A DNA stretch of 64,000 nt from Excoecaria cochinchinensis (lineage: Eukaryota; Streptophyta; Magnoliopsida; Malpighiales; Euphorbiaceae), in the NCBI GenBank assembly GCA_947683425.1, contig CANTUQ010000109.1, positions 402,501 through 466,500 on the forward strand, written 5' to 3'. Every line of letters begins with the position of its first letter. Position 1 is the stretch's first letter. The notes beneath the pieces were generated by a model. The model did not search any database and was not told the DNA's origin. It worked only from the letters and a program-made list of their open reading frames with translations. Of the stretch, positions 1 through 10,942 are shown in pieces. The position numbers were made by a program, and so were the translations under genes.

Positions 1-2597
1 TCTTCTTCGCCAGCACACCGTCTTTTCTATTTTTCTTGAATTTTCTGAAAAAATTCAATAGCCTGTCCGATTTTAAAGGGAAAATATTTGGTTTTGAAGG
101 GTAATTCAGGGTTTTTTAACCCAAAAATACTTAAAAAAGAAGAGAAAAACCTAATCTTTTTCAAGAGGTATAAAAGGAAAAAGAAAGGGATTTCAAAAGG
201 GATGTTTTTTTGGAACAGCGGAAAAAAGAAACCCAGAAGTTTTTTTGGGGAAAAACACTGTTTTATCGTAAAAACCCATCTGAAAATCATTCTTGAACCC
301 AAGAAATCAATTCTTGAGGTTTGAGTTTTAATTTTCGTTCATCAGTTATCAAGGAATCATCATTTTCTTCCTTTTTCTTAGTCAAAGATCAAGAATCTGA
401 GGGTAAATACTGAGTTAACTCACTTCTTTCCTTTTATTCATTCATTGTATATATATTTATTGTTGTTTGATCTTTTTTATTCATCTGTTCATCATTTTTT
501 TTCTGTTTTATTGTTGTTATTTATCTTACTGTTGTTGTGTATTTATCTATTGTTGTTTATTGTTAGCATTTATTATTAATTTGTTTTTGTTACTATCATC
601 CGATTATTAATGTATATTATGCATATGTTATATACTTCTTACTGTTGTATTGTTAACGTTTATTGTTGTATATTATTCCTCTGTTATTTATTGTTTATCC
701 ATAATATTTATTAACAATCTGTTCATATATATTGGTTGTTATTACTAGGTTGTTTTTAATATGTTGATATTTGACAACAATCTGTTATACTTCATTATTC
801 ATTCATTATTAGTTATCATTAATCTTGTTATTATATGTTGTTAAAGCTTTTCTTTGTCATTTATCATTTTGTTCATATTGATTTGTTCTTAGATGTTGTC
901 ACTGTTCGTGAGTTGCTTGTGTGTTAAGGTTTCTTATTAGTAATTAGCTTAATAATTAATATAGTAAATCTAGTTGTTTAGTTATTCATAATCAGCTTGT
1001 TGTAGTAAACCTTTTTTTGCCATTATTTATTCATGTGTATATTAATGTATTTGTCATAAATAACATTAATTTAGATTAATTTATTTGCATGATGCATGAA
1101 CATCATTTATAAAATAATTAATATTTATTTTTCATTTTTTGCTTGATTCTGATTCATTTGATTAATTTAAATATTTATTCAACATGTTTTTTATACAACT
1201 GTTAATTTTTGTTTATATTTAATTTATTTAATTGATTTAATTGATTATTTATATTTGATTGATTTAATTAATGATTTATATTTAATTAGCTTAATTGATT
1301 GTCATATTATCTAATTGATTGTGTAATTGATTATTTAAATTGTTTAGTTTATTCAATTAATTGTTTGTCTATATTTATGTGATTTAATTTACTAACATTT
1401 TATTTTATTCTTTTTTATTGCTTCAAAACTTGTTTATTTTGCATTGAGTGATATTTTCGAGCGGACCGGAGGATCGAAAAATTTAAGGCCTTAGCACGTT
1501 GGGTTTGCATTTCTATTCATTGTACTTTATTTAGTATATTATTTTTATGTTATATGTAAAAATGCATTTTAAACTTGCTCATATTATAGAAAGTCATTGT
1601 TTACAATAATTAAATTGGAATTTTTTATTAATAAAATAGACCAATGTCCTATTTTATCCAATAAAATTTTACTTTCAAATGGAGAACGAATTTTCATAAA
1701 ATGGGATCACTCATCCCGATTTTTTTCAACAAATGCCCAAAATAGTTCTCCAATTTTCTAAGTTAATAAAAGGAACCAATGTTCCTAAAATCCACTAAAT
1801 GACCCGATTTATATATGATGTATTTTATTTTATTTTTGTTAATTATTTATTTTCTTATTCATGTCGGGCCCTTGTAATTAATTTTGGGGCAAATTTTATT
1901 CTTGTAATTTATTTATTTATTTATCGCTTTATTTAAACACTTTCCAAGATGATTGAAAATGAGCTTTAAATTCGATGCATGATTGCGTGAGATGAGAGAT
2001 GGAACGTCGATTTCTTAAAACTCATTTATAAATTTAACTTAAGTCATTAATAAAAGTAAAGTTTCAAATACCTTCTCTGTAGGGCTGTGCAACGGTCGAT
2101 TTCGGGTCAACCCGACCTGAACCCGATCAACTCGAACCCGATGTAGCAACTATATTTCCCCCCCGAACCGACCCATACTAAGGTAGGGGCCCAAACTGAC
2201 CAACCTGATTTTTATCGGGCCCCGACCCGAAAAACCCGAAAGCCCGAATTTCATACCCATATATAAATATAAATAAAATATAATATAATCAAAATTAATA
2301 AACATATAAATTACAATAAATAACATATAATTTAAAATCCTATTAAACTATAATATAACATTTCACCATCATAAAACATAAAAAAAATTACAATAACTAA
2401 AAACTATAAAATTCTTAATATTAAATTAATAACCTAAAACTTATATAACATAATAAAATTACCAAATTCTAATAATAAATAATAACAACCTAAAACTTAT
2501 AACATTTCACCATCATAAAACATATAAAAATTACAATAAACTAAAAATTATAAAATTCTTAAAACTTATATTACATAATAATTAATAACAATAAACA

Positions 2598-2870
2598 TCA
2601 AAATCCATGGAAGTAACCATTCTTCAATCTTCTTTTTGGCACCATCTTCACAGCTTCACTAATCAACAGATAATCACCACTACCATCACTAGCAATAGAA
2701 ATGTTAGGCCTAATTATAGGCTCCCTTTCCATTAAAATCCGATCACTAGATGTTATCCATGTTGTAAACCTGTTTCTTTGAATCATTTTAGGTGTAAACC
2801 TATTTCTTTGAATCATTTTAGCAAACAGTTGTTGATCATTAACATTTTTATCCTCATTTATGGTCTCCAA
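2598..2870 (-). pseudogene. Pectin methylesterase fragment captured by hAT
   Basis: A 90-codon open frame on the minus strand. Residues about 36-80 resemble the linker and start of the catalytic domain of plant pectinesterases: a W-x-S-S-x-D-R stretch, then a proline-led run into 'DGSGDY', 'ISEAV' and 'VPKR'. In the family this is the conserved 'DGSG(D/N)(F/Y)xTIxEAVxxVP' opening of the pectinesterase fold. The catalytic Asp/Arg motifs lie further downstream in the family and are absent, so this cannot be an enzyme. Upstream in the frame is a tandem 30-bp duplication (2763-2825) that repeats 'KMIQRNRFT'. Another reading is chance similarity, but the two motifs appear in the right order and spacing. 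Confidence 0.6.
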
Positions 2871-3015
2871 ATATGTAATAATCTTAAAATCTCAAAAAAT
2901 CATACAAACAAATTCCACAAAATCTCAAAAAATCATACAAACAAATTCCACAAAATCGCAAGCCAAGAAAATCGCAAAACAAAATTGCAATATTTGAGTA
3001 AACAAAATCGCTTAC

Positions 3016-3250
3016 CTCTGGTGGCGATAGGTAACGGAGAGAAGCGACGGCGTCCGGTAGAGGAGAGGTGCGGCGGCGATAATAGGGCAGAAGGAATTAG
3101 GGATTTAGGGATTTTAAGAGAAAGGAAATCGGGAAATACTCTGGTGGCGATAGGTAACGGAGAGAAGCGACGGCGTCCGGTAGAGGAGAGGTACGGCGTT
3201 AGGGCAGAAGGAATTGGGGATTTTCAAAGAAAGGAAATCGGGAAATAAGT
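3016..3250. repeat. 123-bp tandem duplication inside the hAT
   Basis: Two adjacent near-identical copies beginning CTCTGGTGGCGATAGGTAAC at 3016 and 3139. The second copy lacks a few bases (GGCGGCGATAAT is shortened). It is GC-richer than its surroundings and creates a long but meaningless open frame. A second short duplication of about 31 bp lies at 2883-2957. Confidence 0.85.
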
Positions 3251-3735
3251 AGGTAGAGAAGAAGTGGATCGGGGAATGGAATGGGTATTAGGTAAGTTTA
3301 TTTCAATTCGGTCGGGTCGAGTTTTTCCATGTTTTACCCGTCCCGACCGAAACCCAAAATATCCCAATTTCAATCACCCGACCCGACCCGCACAACCCTA
3401 ACAACCCTATCCGAATTGCATTTTCGGGTCGGGTCCGTCGGGTTCTTCGGGTCGGGTCGGGTAATGCACACCCCTACTTCTCTGGTTTTAGACCGTCGAG
3501 GTTAGATGACCCTTTTCCCAATTTCTTGCAAATTGGGTGGCGACTCCAAAATGCCTCAAGGTGCCTAAAAGCGTTATGAGACTAGATGATCTTCCCAATG
3601 TTCTATTTGGAGGAGGCGTCCAAAATGGCTCATGATGCCTAAGATCAAAAAACGACGCGAACCAATCCCTCGAGCCCTAAAAGAACGTCTCATCGTGAGG
3701 GCCTTTGCTAGGTTCGGCGCACGTCACATGCTCCA

Positions 3736-4529
3736 AGTAAATTAGATGAGATAAAACAGCTTGACATCGACTCTTACAATTGGGCAATGCAAAACTCGCT
3801 GGACATGTGGACTTTATCTCATGATAATGGGCACAGGTATGGACACGCCACAACCAACATTGCTGAGAGTGTAAATAGTGCATTAAAGGATGTAAGGATA
3901 ATGCCAGTTTGTTCTATTATTGAGCACGTATTTGCTAGGCTTGTTAAGTATTTTGATGACAGAAGGTGCATGTATCGAGCTCAAATTGCAGCTGGTAATA
4001 CGTACACCTAAAATTGTTTGGGTGAGATGGCAAAGCACTCTGAAAAGCTTGTGGCCACAGGGTTGAGAGTTTTGATCGGCGTAGAGGAATTTTCACAATA
4101 AGAACTAAGAATCAGAAAAGAAAAAGAAAAGTTAATAACACGCAATCTGTTAATTTGGATTGCCGTCAATCCGAATGTGAAAAATTTCAAGGAACGAAAA
4201 TGCCTTGTTCACATGCTATAGCAGCTTGTATGCATGTACGTGTGGACATGTGGACATACGTCGAGAAGTGTTATAAACTTTTAGAAGCATTGAGTTGATA
4301 TTTCCAACCACATGCACACAGTGATTACTGGCCTCCCTATGTTAGTCCAACTCTTGTTCCTAATCCGGAGTTAATACGAAAGAAAGGCAGACTAAGGACT
4401 TCTCGCTATCGAAATAAAATGGATAGTATAGAACGCACCAGGTCTAACCGATGTACATTATGCAGAAATGAGGGACATAATAGGAAGACTTGCCCGAACG
4501 CAGCTGGACCATCTAATTACACAGAATGA
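3736..4529 (+). pseudogene. MUDR-type transposase, C-terminal half, broken
   Basis: Encodes the C-terminal part of a Mutator-like transposase. Open from 3736 to 4011 with a strand typical of MULE transposases (NIAESVNSALKDVR, then 'EHVFARLVKYF'). After a stop and frame changes, 4170-4320 encodes a SWIM-type zinc finger ('MPCSHAIAAC') and 4449-4500 a CCHC knuckle (C-x2-C-x4-H-x4-C), ending at a TGA at 4527-4529. The catalytic DDE core would lie upstream and is missing, because the LTR ending at 3728 cuts the gene. Several stops and shifts (for example after NTYT at 4009) make it non-functional. It converges on the plant-mobile-domain gene to its right, and I infer that both belonged to one Mutator-like element. 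Confidence 0.8.
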
Positions 4530-4608
4530 CATGGAACTAATATATTTTGACTATATTGTAATCATGTGAAATATGTGAAATCGTGTTAAATTTGTGTCAA
4601 ACATATGC

Positions 4609-4653
<45 letters not shown>
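4609..4653. repeat. (AT)n microsatellite
   Basis: About 22 uninterrupted AT units just downstream of the transposase stop codon. Confidence 0.95.
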
Positions 4654-4656
<3 letters not shown>

Positions 4657-4933
4657 ACCACAACCTCGTAGAGTATCCTCAGTAAAATTGCCTATCCCCC
4701 TGTAAACAGAAAATCTTTTCACTTCAAATGATCATATATTCATTCACCCTACTCCAATTCAAACTCCAATACAAGTTTGCCCATCCTCCAATTTAAGTTC
4801 ATTCACACTCATATAATAAATCACAAATATGACTACCAAATTTACTTTTCCAAGACATAAAATATTAAGTATACAAATATACAAATTAAACATGCATACA
4901 TTACAATGTTTTTTGCATTAAGGTCACAAATCC

Positions 4934-5027
4934 TATATATACATACATACATACATACATACACACACACACAACATGTAGGAGCATACATACATACATA
5001 CACACACACAAACATGTAGGAGCACCT

Positions 5028-5062
<35 letters not shown>

Positions 5063-5190
5063 TACACATTTAGGTGCACCTATATATATATATAGATACA
5101 CACACACAAACATGTAGGAGCACCTGCATATATATATATATATATATACATATATATATACATACATACATACATACATACATACATAGA
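4934..5190. repeat. Compound (ACAT)n/(CA)n/(TA)n microsatellite with repeated 25-bp motif
   Basis: Runs of ACAT, CA and TA alternate, broken by repeated copies of a segment containing ACATGTAGGAGCA (about 4974, 5013, 5111). The open frames here (repeated C, V, Y and M residues) are translations of the microsatellite. No gene is supported between 4530 and 5396. Confidence 0.9.
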
Positions 5191-5396
5191 AAATCATGCA
5201 TTTATCCAATTTACATTCCATTTTGTTTAAACCAGTTAGTATTTCAATAATTGTTCACTTAATTTTTTTTTAAACCAACTGGATAATGAAACATAAGGTC
5301 TCTATTATTATTTCTAGACAATAAAATAAGTTATTATTAACACTTTAACTATATGTGTACATATATATTTGAAACACAATTCTACAATTTGCACGT

Positions 5397-7736
5397 CTAA
5401 TTAATAAAATGTGACCCTATGCCACATCTCGTCGGCCCTCTATTTCGCCCAGGATAACGCCATTGTCGTTCACCATGCTGTGCATCACCCTCTTGTGCAT
5501 TACTCAGCCCAGCATCTCCACCCATCATATCATTATGGAAATTACTGAATGCAGGTCCTTCAAAACTTGGTTCAGGAATCCCCTGTTTCGGTGTTCCAAA
5601 TAATTGCTGGAAGAATTCATTTCCATACACATCTTGTGTTGGGGTAGATTGTGTATTAAATGCAGGAAGTGTGAATGAATCCGGTGTTTGCTCTATCGGC
5701 ATGGACAGTGGTATCCCATGGTATGAGCTGCTAGGACCACCAATATCATCCGGTGTGGCACTGGTGCCCCCCACTTCAAACTGATGAGTAAGTCCCGAGT
5801 CTTGATAAGGCCATGATATGGGTGGTGGTATTTGCGTTACATGTGGATCATAATATATTTGATCAACATTTCATCGCCTATCAATCATCCCAGTCCGATG
5901 TCATCGCATTCGGAAGTCTTGGAATTGTTGTTCCATAGGGGCAACATTCACAGGTTCGAGGCACGGTTGTCGCTGATATTCATTTGAGATTCTATCCTCA
6001 TAACCAACAGCACCCAGGAGGCTTTCCAATATCCTGTTGTTATCCACATAGCCAGAGGGTTCATGGTACACTCTTTCAAGACCATCAGCCTGCATAATTA
6101 AATTTTGTGTTAATATATTTCTAGAACATTATATGCAAAATTGTACCATACATATATAATAATTATGTAATATAAATTAAAGGAGAAAACTTACGGTAGC
6201 TCCACGTCTCGCACCAACTGGGGTTATCCACCGTCTAGTCCATTGCACGTACCATTGCATGTATTCCGATCTTCTATGCAATGACCATCTTGGAAGTTGG
6301 CCAACAACAACACGACCATGCCGGTTATTCCATTCATTTATAAACGCAACAAACTCTATTGCCCAATTCAGGTGATTTTGTCCACGCATATCTATTGTAT
6401 GCAGATTATCTTGTATAAGTGGGTGCGATGGAATTTGCTGATCAAAATCGAATTGTCGCATGACCCTGTCGGGATGGTGCCACTCTATGATATAGAAACA
6501 TATCAATGGAACAACAACCATCCAACTTTGTTGCCCACTTCTACATATATCGGGAAGCAGTTGAATTACATTATGGTACTGCTCCCATTCAAACTGTATA
6601 GCAAATTATCATAGGTCATTTTAATTATTTATTAAAAATATTTACTAAAAATAAAATCATCGACCAACATATGTACATAAATTAATTTAAATTCACTGAG
6701 TACCACTTCAACTGCTTGCGTATATAATATTTCCCGATATGTCCATATGTCCCTTCTAGACATGATATTCCTATCCAATGCAAAACTCCACCTACACAAA
6801 TAAAATGCTCAAATATCAGCTTGCATTATTCAAAACAATATGACATAAAAATTTAATTAAATTACATATTTATAAATTATATTTTACCTGATTCCGTATG
6901 GCAAGTCTCTATTTAATGGTTGTGCCTCCACATGTTCAGGCCTAAACTGTTCAAGTCTCTCCCACACCCACATTTGTAAGAGTTGTAGATATCCAGCAAG
7001 TCCCTTAACATTTGGACGTGTTGCCCTACATACTTCTCTATACAGCCAGGCTAAACATGCTGATCCCCAGCTATATTGCCCAACGGAATCCAAATCCTCC
7101 AACAAAGGAAGAAACATTAGGTGCACCGTGCTGGATAATTGTGATGAAAATAACATTTCACCAAAACATCTTAATATCCATGCAAGAGCATATTGTTGCA
7201 ATATTACAGGTGTCGCGTCATCTGGAATATCACCGAACACGTTATCACGTCATTTTAATTTGTCCACCCCGCATATCCGCGGGGGAAGGAACTACTCCAA
7301 GCAAATTGTAACAAATATTCTCCCAGTCAAGATTTGTTCTTTCAGTTACCGGCCTACCCTCAGTCGGTAACCCCGTTAAAATCCCCATGTCCTAAAGTGT
7401 TATTATTGCTTCACCGCACGTGAGGTGGAATGTATGTGTTTCTGGTCTCCACCTTTCAATAAGTGATGTCATTAAATTCCAGTCAACACTTATCATCCCA
7501 ATTCGGGCAATTCCTATCAACCCTGCTAAACTTATATATGGAATTATTCTATTATCAATTTGTCTGTAGTGCCCGTCTAAACTGCCTCTCCTTGTTCTCA
7601 ACACATCTCTTTTAACCTTTGCATAATTTTAAAAAATATACAATTGAATAAATACATAATTTCACCAATAATCTACAAAATATATATAATAAAATATATA
7701 TATATATATATATATACAAATTAAATATATAATAAT

Positions 7737-7775
<39 letters not shown>

Positions 7776-8293
7776 ATTAAAAAATATATACATATACATA
7801 ATACACATACAAAAATATATATAATTTCATCAATACACACACACACACATATATACAAATATATATATATATAATTTCATCAAAAATATATATATACAAA
7901 ATTTATATAATCTACAAAATATAATCTACAAAAATATTTAATAAAAAAAAATATACAAAAATTATATATAATTTCATCAAAAATATATACATACACAAAA
8001 ATATATATAATCTGCAAAATATAATCTACAAAAATATATAATAAAAAATATATACAATTTCATATCGCATCAATAATCTACAAAATATAATTTCATTAAT
8101 AATCTACAAAACATAAATAATAAAAAATATATATATACAAAATATATATATACTAATCTACAAAACATATATAATAAAAGAATTACCGAATTATGCCATA
8201 TCGCATCAGATCGATATTTCCTTGCATTGTTAGTAACTCTCCATTAATAGGACCCGGGTTAATTCGTTCAGCTCCTAAATGATATGGATCCAT
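5397..8293 (-). pseudogene. Plant mobile domain (MAIN-like) gene, transposon-associated
   Basis: Five exons can be spliced on the minus strand: 8187-8293 (start MDPYHLGAERINPGPINGEL), 6888-7616, 6697-6791, 6195-6593 and 5397-6089, each bounded by GT donors and AG acceptors. The product resembles aminotransferase-like plant mobile domain proteins (Pfam PMD, as in MAIN/MAIL). Motifs include 'ERWRPETHTFHL', 'GEA(I)ITL', 'GLPTEGRPV' and 'YSWGSACLAWLYRE'. The C-terminal exon is low-complexity and rich in P, Q and G. Lesions: TAG at 7392-7394 where the family has Gln, a frameshift near 7250, and TGA codons at 5901-5903 and 5871-5873. The first intron (7617-8186) is almost pure AT/TA repeats. MAIN acts in meristem maintenance and transposon silencing, but copies inside transposons are common, and I infer that this is one of them. 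Confidence 0.8.
7685..7785. repeat. AT-repeat block in intron 1 of the mobile-domain gene
   Basis: Two (AT)n runs near 7697-7715 and 7743-7768, continuing as degenerate TATA/ACAAAATATA repeats to about 8165. No other feature. Confidence 0.85.
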
Positions 8294-8940
8294 TTCCAAA
8301 CTTGCAATTACAAATAAAAAAAATTAAACATTAACAACGATTCATGCAAATTAGATTTATTTAACTAATTTAAATGTCCACAACTTATACATATAATTTA
8401 ATTTTCAAAACATTTTAAATTTTGACTCGATCATATTATCTGCTACAAACAACATTTACAGATTCATCATTTTTTACAACATGAAGATGTTTCCTTGCTA
8501 ATAATGCTTTTTTTTTTTTCCATATTCAAGTATTCATACATATATATGCTATAACTAATCAAAATAAATACAAATTATTCGATAACAAAATAAAATTATA
8601 TAGTCTTACCTTTAATTTTGAAAGTAATTGGACTTCATAAATTTAACCACCTACAAATTAAACATTAATATCAGATTAATAACAAAATAAACCTCATATA
8701 AAAAAAATTAAATCATCAAAACCTTACCTTTAATCAAGCAAAGAAGGTAAAAAAATAAAACAAAAAATGGAATGGAGGATGAAAGTAAAATGAAAGAAAT
8801 ATTTGAAAGAAAAATAGAGAGAAAGAGAGCAAATCAAAGCCAACTCGTGGAACGAATAAATTGAAAATGAATGAAAGAGCAGGAAGAGAGAATGAATAAC
8901 AATTGAACATTTGAAAAAAAAAATTAAAATAAAATAATTA
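8294..8940. other. AT-rich upstream region of the mobile-domain gene
   Basis: Promoter-side sequence of the minus-strand mobile-domain gene. It has runs of A and T and a purine-rich stretch at 8740-8900 (GAAAGAGAG-like on +). I recognise no conserved element. Confidence 0.4.
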
Positions 8941-8955
8941 AACCGGGTGCAGATA

Positions 8956-9105
8956 CACGTGAAGCTGTAGTGGGGTGCAGCTTCACGTGACTAAAGCTGA
9001 ACACTGCATTTTGTAGTGCTTAGCTAAAGTGCCAGAAATCGGCGCATTAAGGTGCCGGTTTCTGGCAGATATTTGTCATAAACTGCCACAAGAATGTGGC
9101 AGTTT
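8956..9105. repeat. Cluster of three perfect or near-perfect hairpins
   Basis: Three inverted repeats in 150 bp: CACGTGAAGCTG/CAGCTTCACGTG (8956-8989, perfect 12-bp arms, 10-bp loop), TGCCAGAAATCGGCGC/GTGCCGGTTTCTGGCA (9030-9067, 16-bp arms with two mismatches), and AAACTGCCACA/TGTGGCAGTTT (9080-9105, perfect 11-bp arms, 4-bp loop). They stand upstream of the mobile-domain gene at what is probably the right side of the Mutator-like element. The first arm contains a CACGTG G-box on each side. I could not find a matching terminal inverted repeat on the left because that end is gone. Confidence 0.8.
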
Positions 9106-9209
9106 TTGACACCCCTAATTCCTAATATTGTTTACTGTAGCCCTATATTATTAATTTTTTTTTCATTTTACCCCAATTCCAAAAAAAGCCCTGCACTGGG
9201 TGCATCTGC

Positions 9210-9400
9210 TTAAGGTCTCCATAAGTGATATTCATAATCCATTAAAATTTTAAATAATACCAAGATAAAATGGCCCAAATCTTCATAATAAAGGCTGAAT
9301 TTAAGAATCTCATATCACCAACACCTATGCCTCCTCGATCTTAGGATTTTTTAACACTGTCCCATATAACCAAAGAAATTTTCATTTTTAAACTAGCTCC
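9210..9400 (-). pseudogene. LINE reverse transcriptase fragment
   Basis: The minus-strand frame reads the end of an L1-type polymerase: a W-x-x-V-K-K-S segment, a stop, then 'RGGIGVGDMRFLNSAF' and 'KIWAI'. In plant LINEs this corresponds to the 'P-K-x-x-GGLGxxxL-x-x-x-N-x-A-L-L-x-K-W' region after the RT domain. It is short, contains stops and has no poly-A end that I can tie to it. Confidence 0.5.
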
Positions 9401-9748
9401 CGTCATTCGTAATTTTTATTTTTATTTGTGACAAGCCTCTTGTCTAATAAATGGAAAAAAAATTCGATATGGATTAATTTGAAATAAGAAAAACCAGAAA
9501 TAATAAAATAAAAATATCCTAAGTCAATCATCATTACAATGCAGTCTTGTACACGTAAGTTTGACTAGCTTAGGTTATCAACAACTCTTGCATATGGTTT
9601 GAAACTAGAAGTGCGCATGAGATGGCAAATATAAGAGATGGAACGGCACCGTTTAGTCTAATCCTTCGTCATCAGGGATTCCTCAATTGGTCACAGTTCA
9701 ACAATATATAAATGGTCTTTGTCCGAATAAATTTCATATATTTTTCCT

Positions 9749-10265
9749 GGGTTAATTTCACTCACGGTCACTTAACTTATCACTTATCACCCAAAAGTAA
9801 GCGACTTTATTTTTTCGACTTAAATGTCACTGAACTTTTAACATTTTTGCAAAAAAAGTTATGGATACCAAAATCCGGTGAGAACCCTTGTTGAATTGAT
9901 GACATGGCATGTCATGTCAAAAACTAAGTGTCGTTTAACAGTATCTCCAACAAATGCTATATTTGGGTCAATTTCACTCACGATTACTCAATTTATCACT
10001 TATCATGCAAAAAGTAACAAACTTTTTTTTTCGACTTAAATGTTAGTGAACTTCTAATATTTTTGCAAAAAAATCATGTACCGACTATTCGTCGTTATGT
10101 GTCATATGCCATGTCATCAATTTAGCAAGAGTCCTCATTGGATTTCGGTCTACATGATATTTTTGCAAAAATATTAGAAGTTCAGTGATATTTAAGTCGA
10201 AAAAAAAAGTCAGTTACTTTTGCACGATAAGTGATAAGTTGAGTGACCGTGAGTGAAATTGACCC
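9749..10265. mobile_element. 517-bp Mutator-type MITE, copy 1
   Basis: Begins GGGTTAATTTCACTC and ends GAGTGAAATTGACCC, with a perfect 10-bp target duplication TATTTTTCCT at 9739-9748 and 10266-10275. The interior is compound: a left arm, a spacer with palindromic TGACATGGCATGTCATG, then a full inverted pair (9964-10265). Duplications of 9-10 bp with long inverted ends point to the Mutator superfamily. Copy 2 is at 38075-38584 in the opposite orientation. It has no coding capacity. Confidence 0.85.
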
Positions 10266-10372
10266 TATTTTTCCTCTAATAAACAGCTGTTCTCTTCAGG
10301 AAGATTTTCTATTTTTCTGACCCAAGCAATCCATCTCTTTCTTTCTATGCTCTCATTGAGCAGCTATAGACC

Positions 10373-10646
10373 ATGTCTGTTGAATCAGCTAATGCAATTC
10401 AAAAGAGCCAAGTGTAATCCGTTTTTTGATTTTTCTTCTTTTCACCCTGTTGTTTGACAGAATTAATGGGGAATTATTGGAATCTTAGAACTGGGTTTTG
10501 GTGGGTAGATTGGGATTTATTGATTACGATTATGGGTTTTAATCTTTTTGATGAATTAGGTTGATCTAGAGAACTTCATTGATTGGTCTGGATTTGAATG
10601 CCTTCATTAAAACACCAGTCACACTCTTGTCAATGCTCTCAAGAAG
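10373..10646 (+). pseudogene. PITH-domain protein gene, first two exons only
   Basis: Exon 1 (10373-10411) encodes MSVESANAIQKSQ, followed by a GT donor. Exon 2 (10560-10646), after a TTAG acceptor, encodes VDLENFIDWSGFECLH, then TAA, then NTSHTLVNALKK before a GTAAAT donor. Both exons are phase 0 (39 and 87 nt). This matches the N-terminus of the small plant PITH-domain (thioredoxin-like C-terminal domain) proteins, whose usual start is MS-x-ES and which share 'QVDLxxFIDWSGxECLN'. The TAA at 10608-10610 replaces a Gln codon of the family. The remaining exons are absent: the LTR of the Tat element begins about 300 bp downstream, in what would be intron 2. Confidence 0.75.
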
Positions 10647-10942
10647 GTAAATTTTGTTAGCATAAAGTTTTTCCTTTTTATTCCTTGTGGATCTACATGC
10701 TGTTTTGGACTTGAGACTAAAAGAGCTTTCCTTTTTGTTCCATCGAGTTCTCTTGATTTTTATTTTTCCTTAAATTTATTTATTTTCTCTCATGTTTCAA
10801 TGCAATCGATTAAAAGTTAAAATTTTCTTTAATTCCATTACATTTGCAGATATTCCCAACGCCGTGATTATTTTTTCTACCAAATAGTTTAAATTTGCTA
10901 CACTAACTTTCTACAAATTGAGAGATTATATTTTGGACTTTA

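Larger units (their letters stand above)
2080..3476. mobile_element. Non-autonomous hAT element carrying a host gene fragment (Pack-hAT)
   Basis: The element is flanked by a perfect 8-bp target duplication, CTTCTCTG at 2072-2079 and 3477-3484. Its termini are TAGGGCTGTGCA at the left and TGCACACCCCTA at the right, a 12-bp inverted repeat with one mismatch. Eight-bp duplications and short TAGGG-type ends are characteristic of hAT. The subterminal regions are packed with copies of GGGTCGGGT and its complement, as expected for transposase binding sites. There is no transposase. The middle holds a pectin-methylesterase-like fragment (2598-2870, minus) and a 123-bp tandem duplication. It sits inside the LTR, so it is younger than that insertion. 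Confidence 0.9.
1..3728 (+). mobile_element. Tat/Ogre-type Ty3/gypsy LTR, left end outside window
   Basis: Large LTR whose right end is the CA of ACGTCACA at 3728. The segment 3525-3560 (GGTGGCGACTCC followed by calls to 'AAAATGCC') and the terminal CGTCACA match the layout of the complete solo LTR at 42916-44955, as does the 'CTGAGGGTAAATA' block near 397-409. These features are typical of Tat/Ogre LTRs. The LTR runs directly into a Mutator transposase reading frame at 3736, so the retroelement was inserted into that transposon. It is itself split by a hAT element (2080-3476). The left end, the left target duplication and any internal region lie before base 1, so it could be a solo LTR or the 3' LTR of a full element. 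From 330 to 2071 it is AT-rich and has no credible gene. Confidence 0.7.

Noticed and set aside
2778..3248. 156-codon plus frame in the hAT
   Set aside because: It is created by the 31-bp and 123-bp tandem duplications; no recognisable domain.
4842..5221. Two long minus frames rich in C, V, Y and M
   Set aside because: They are translations of (CA)n, (TA)n and (ACAT)n runs.
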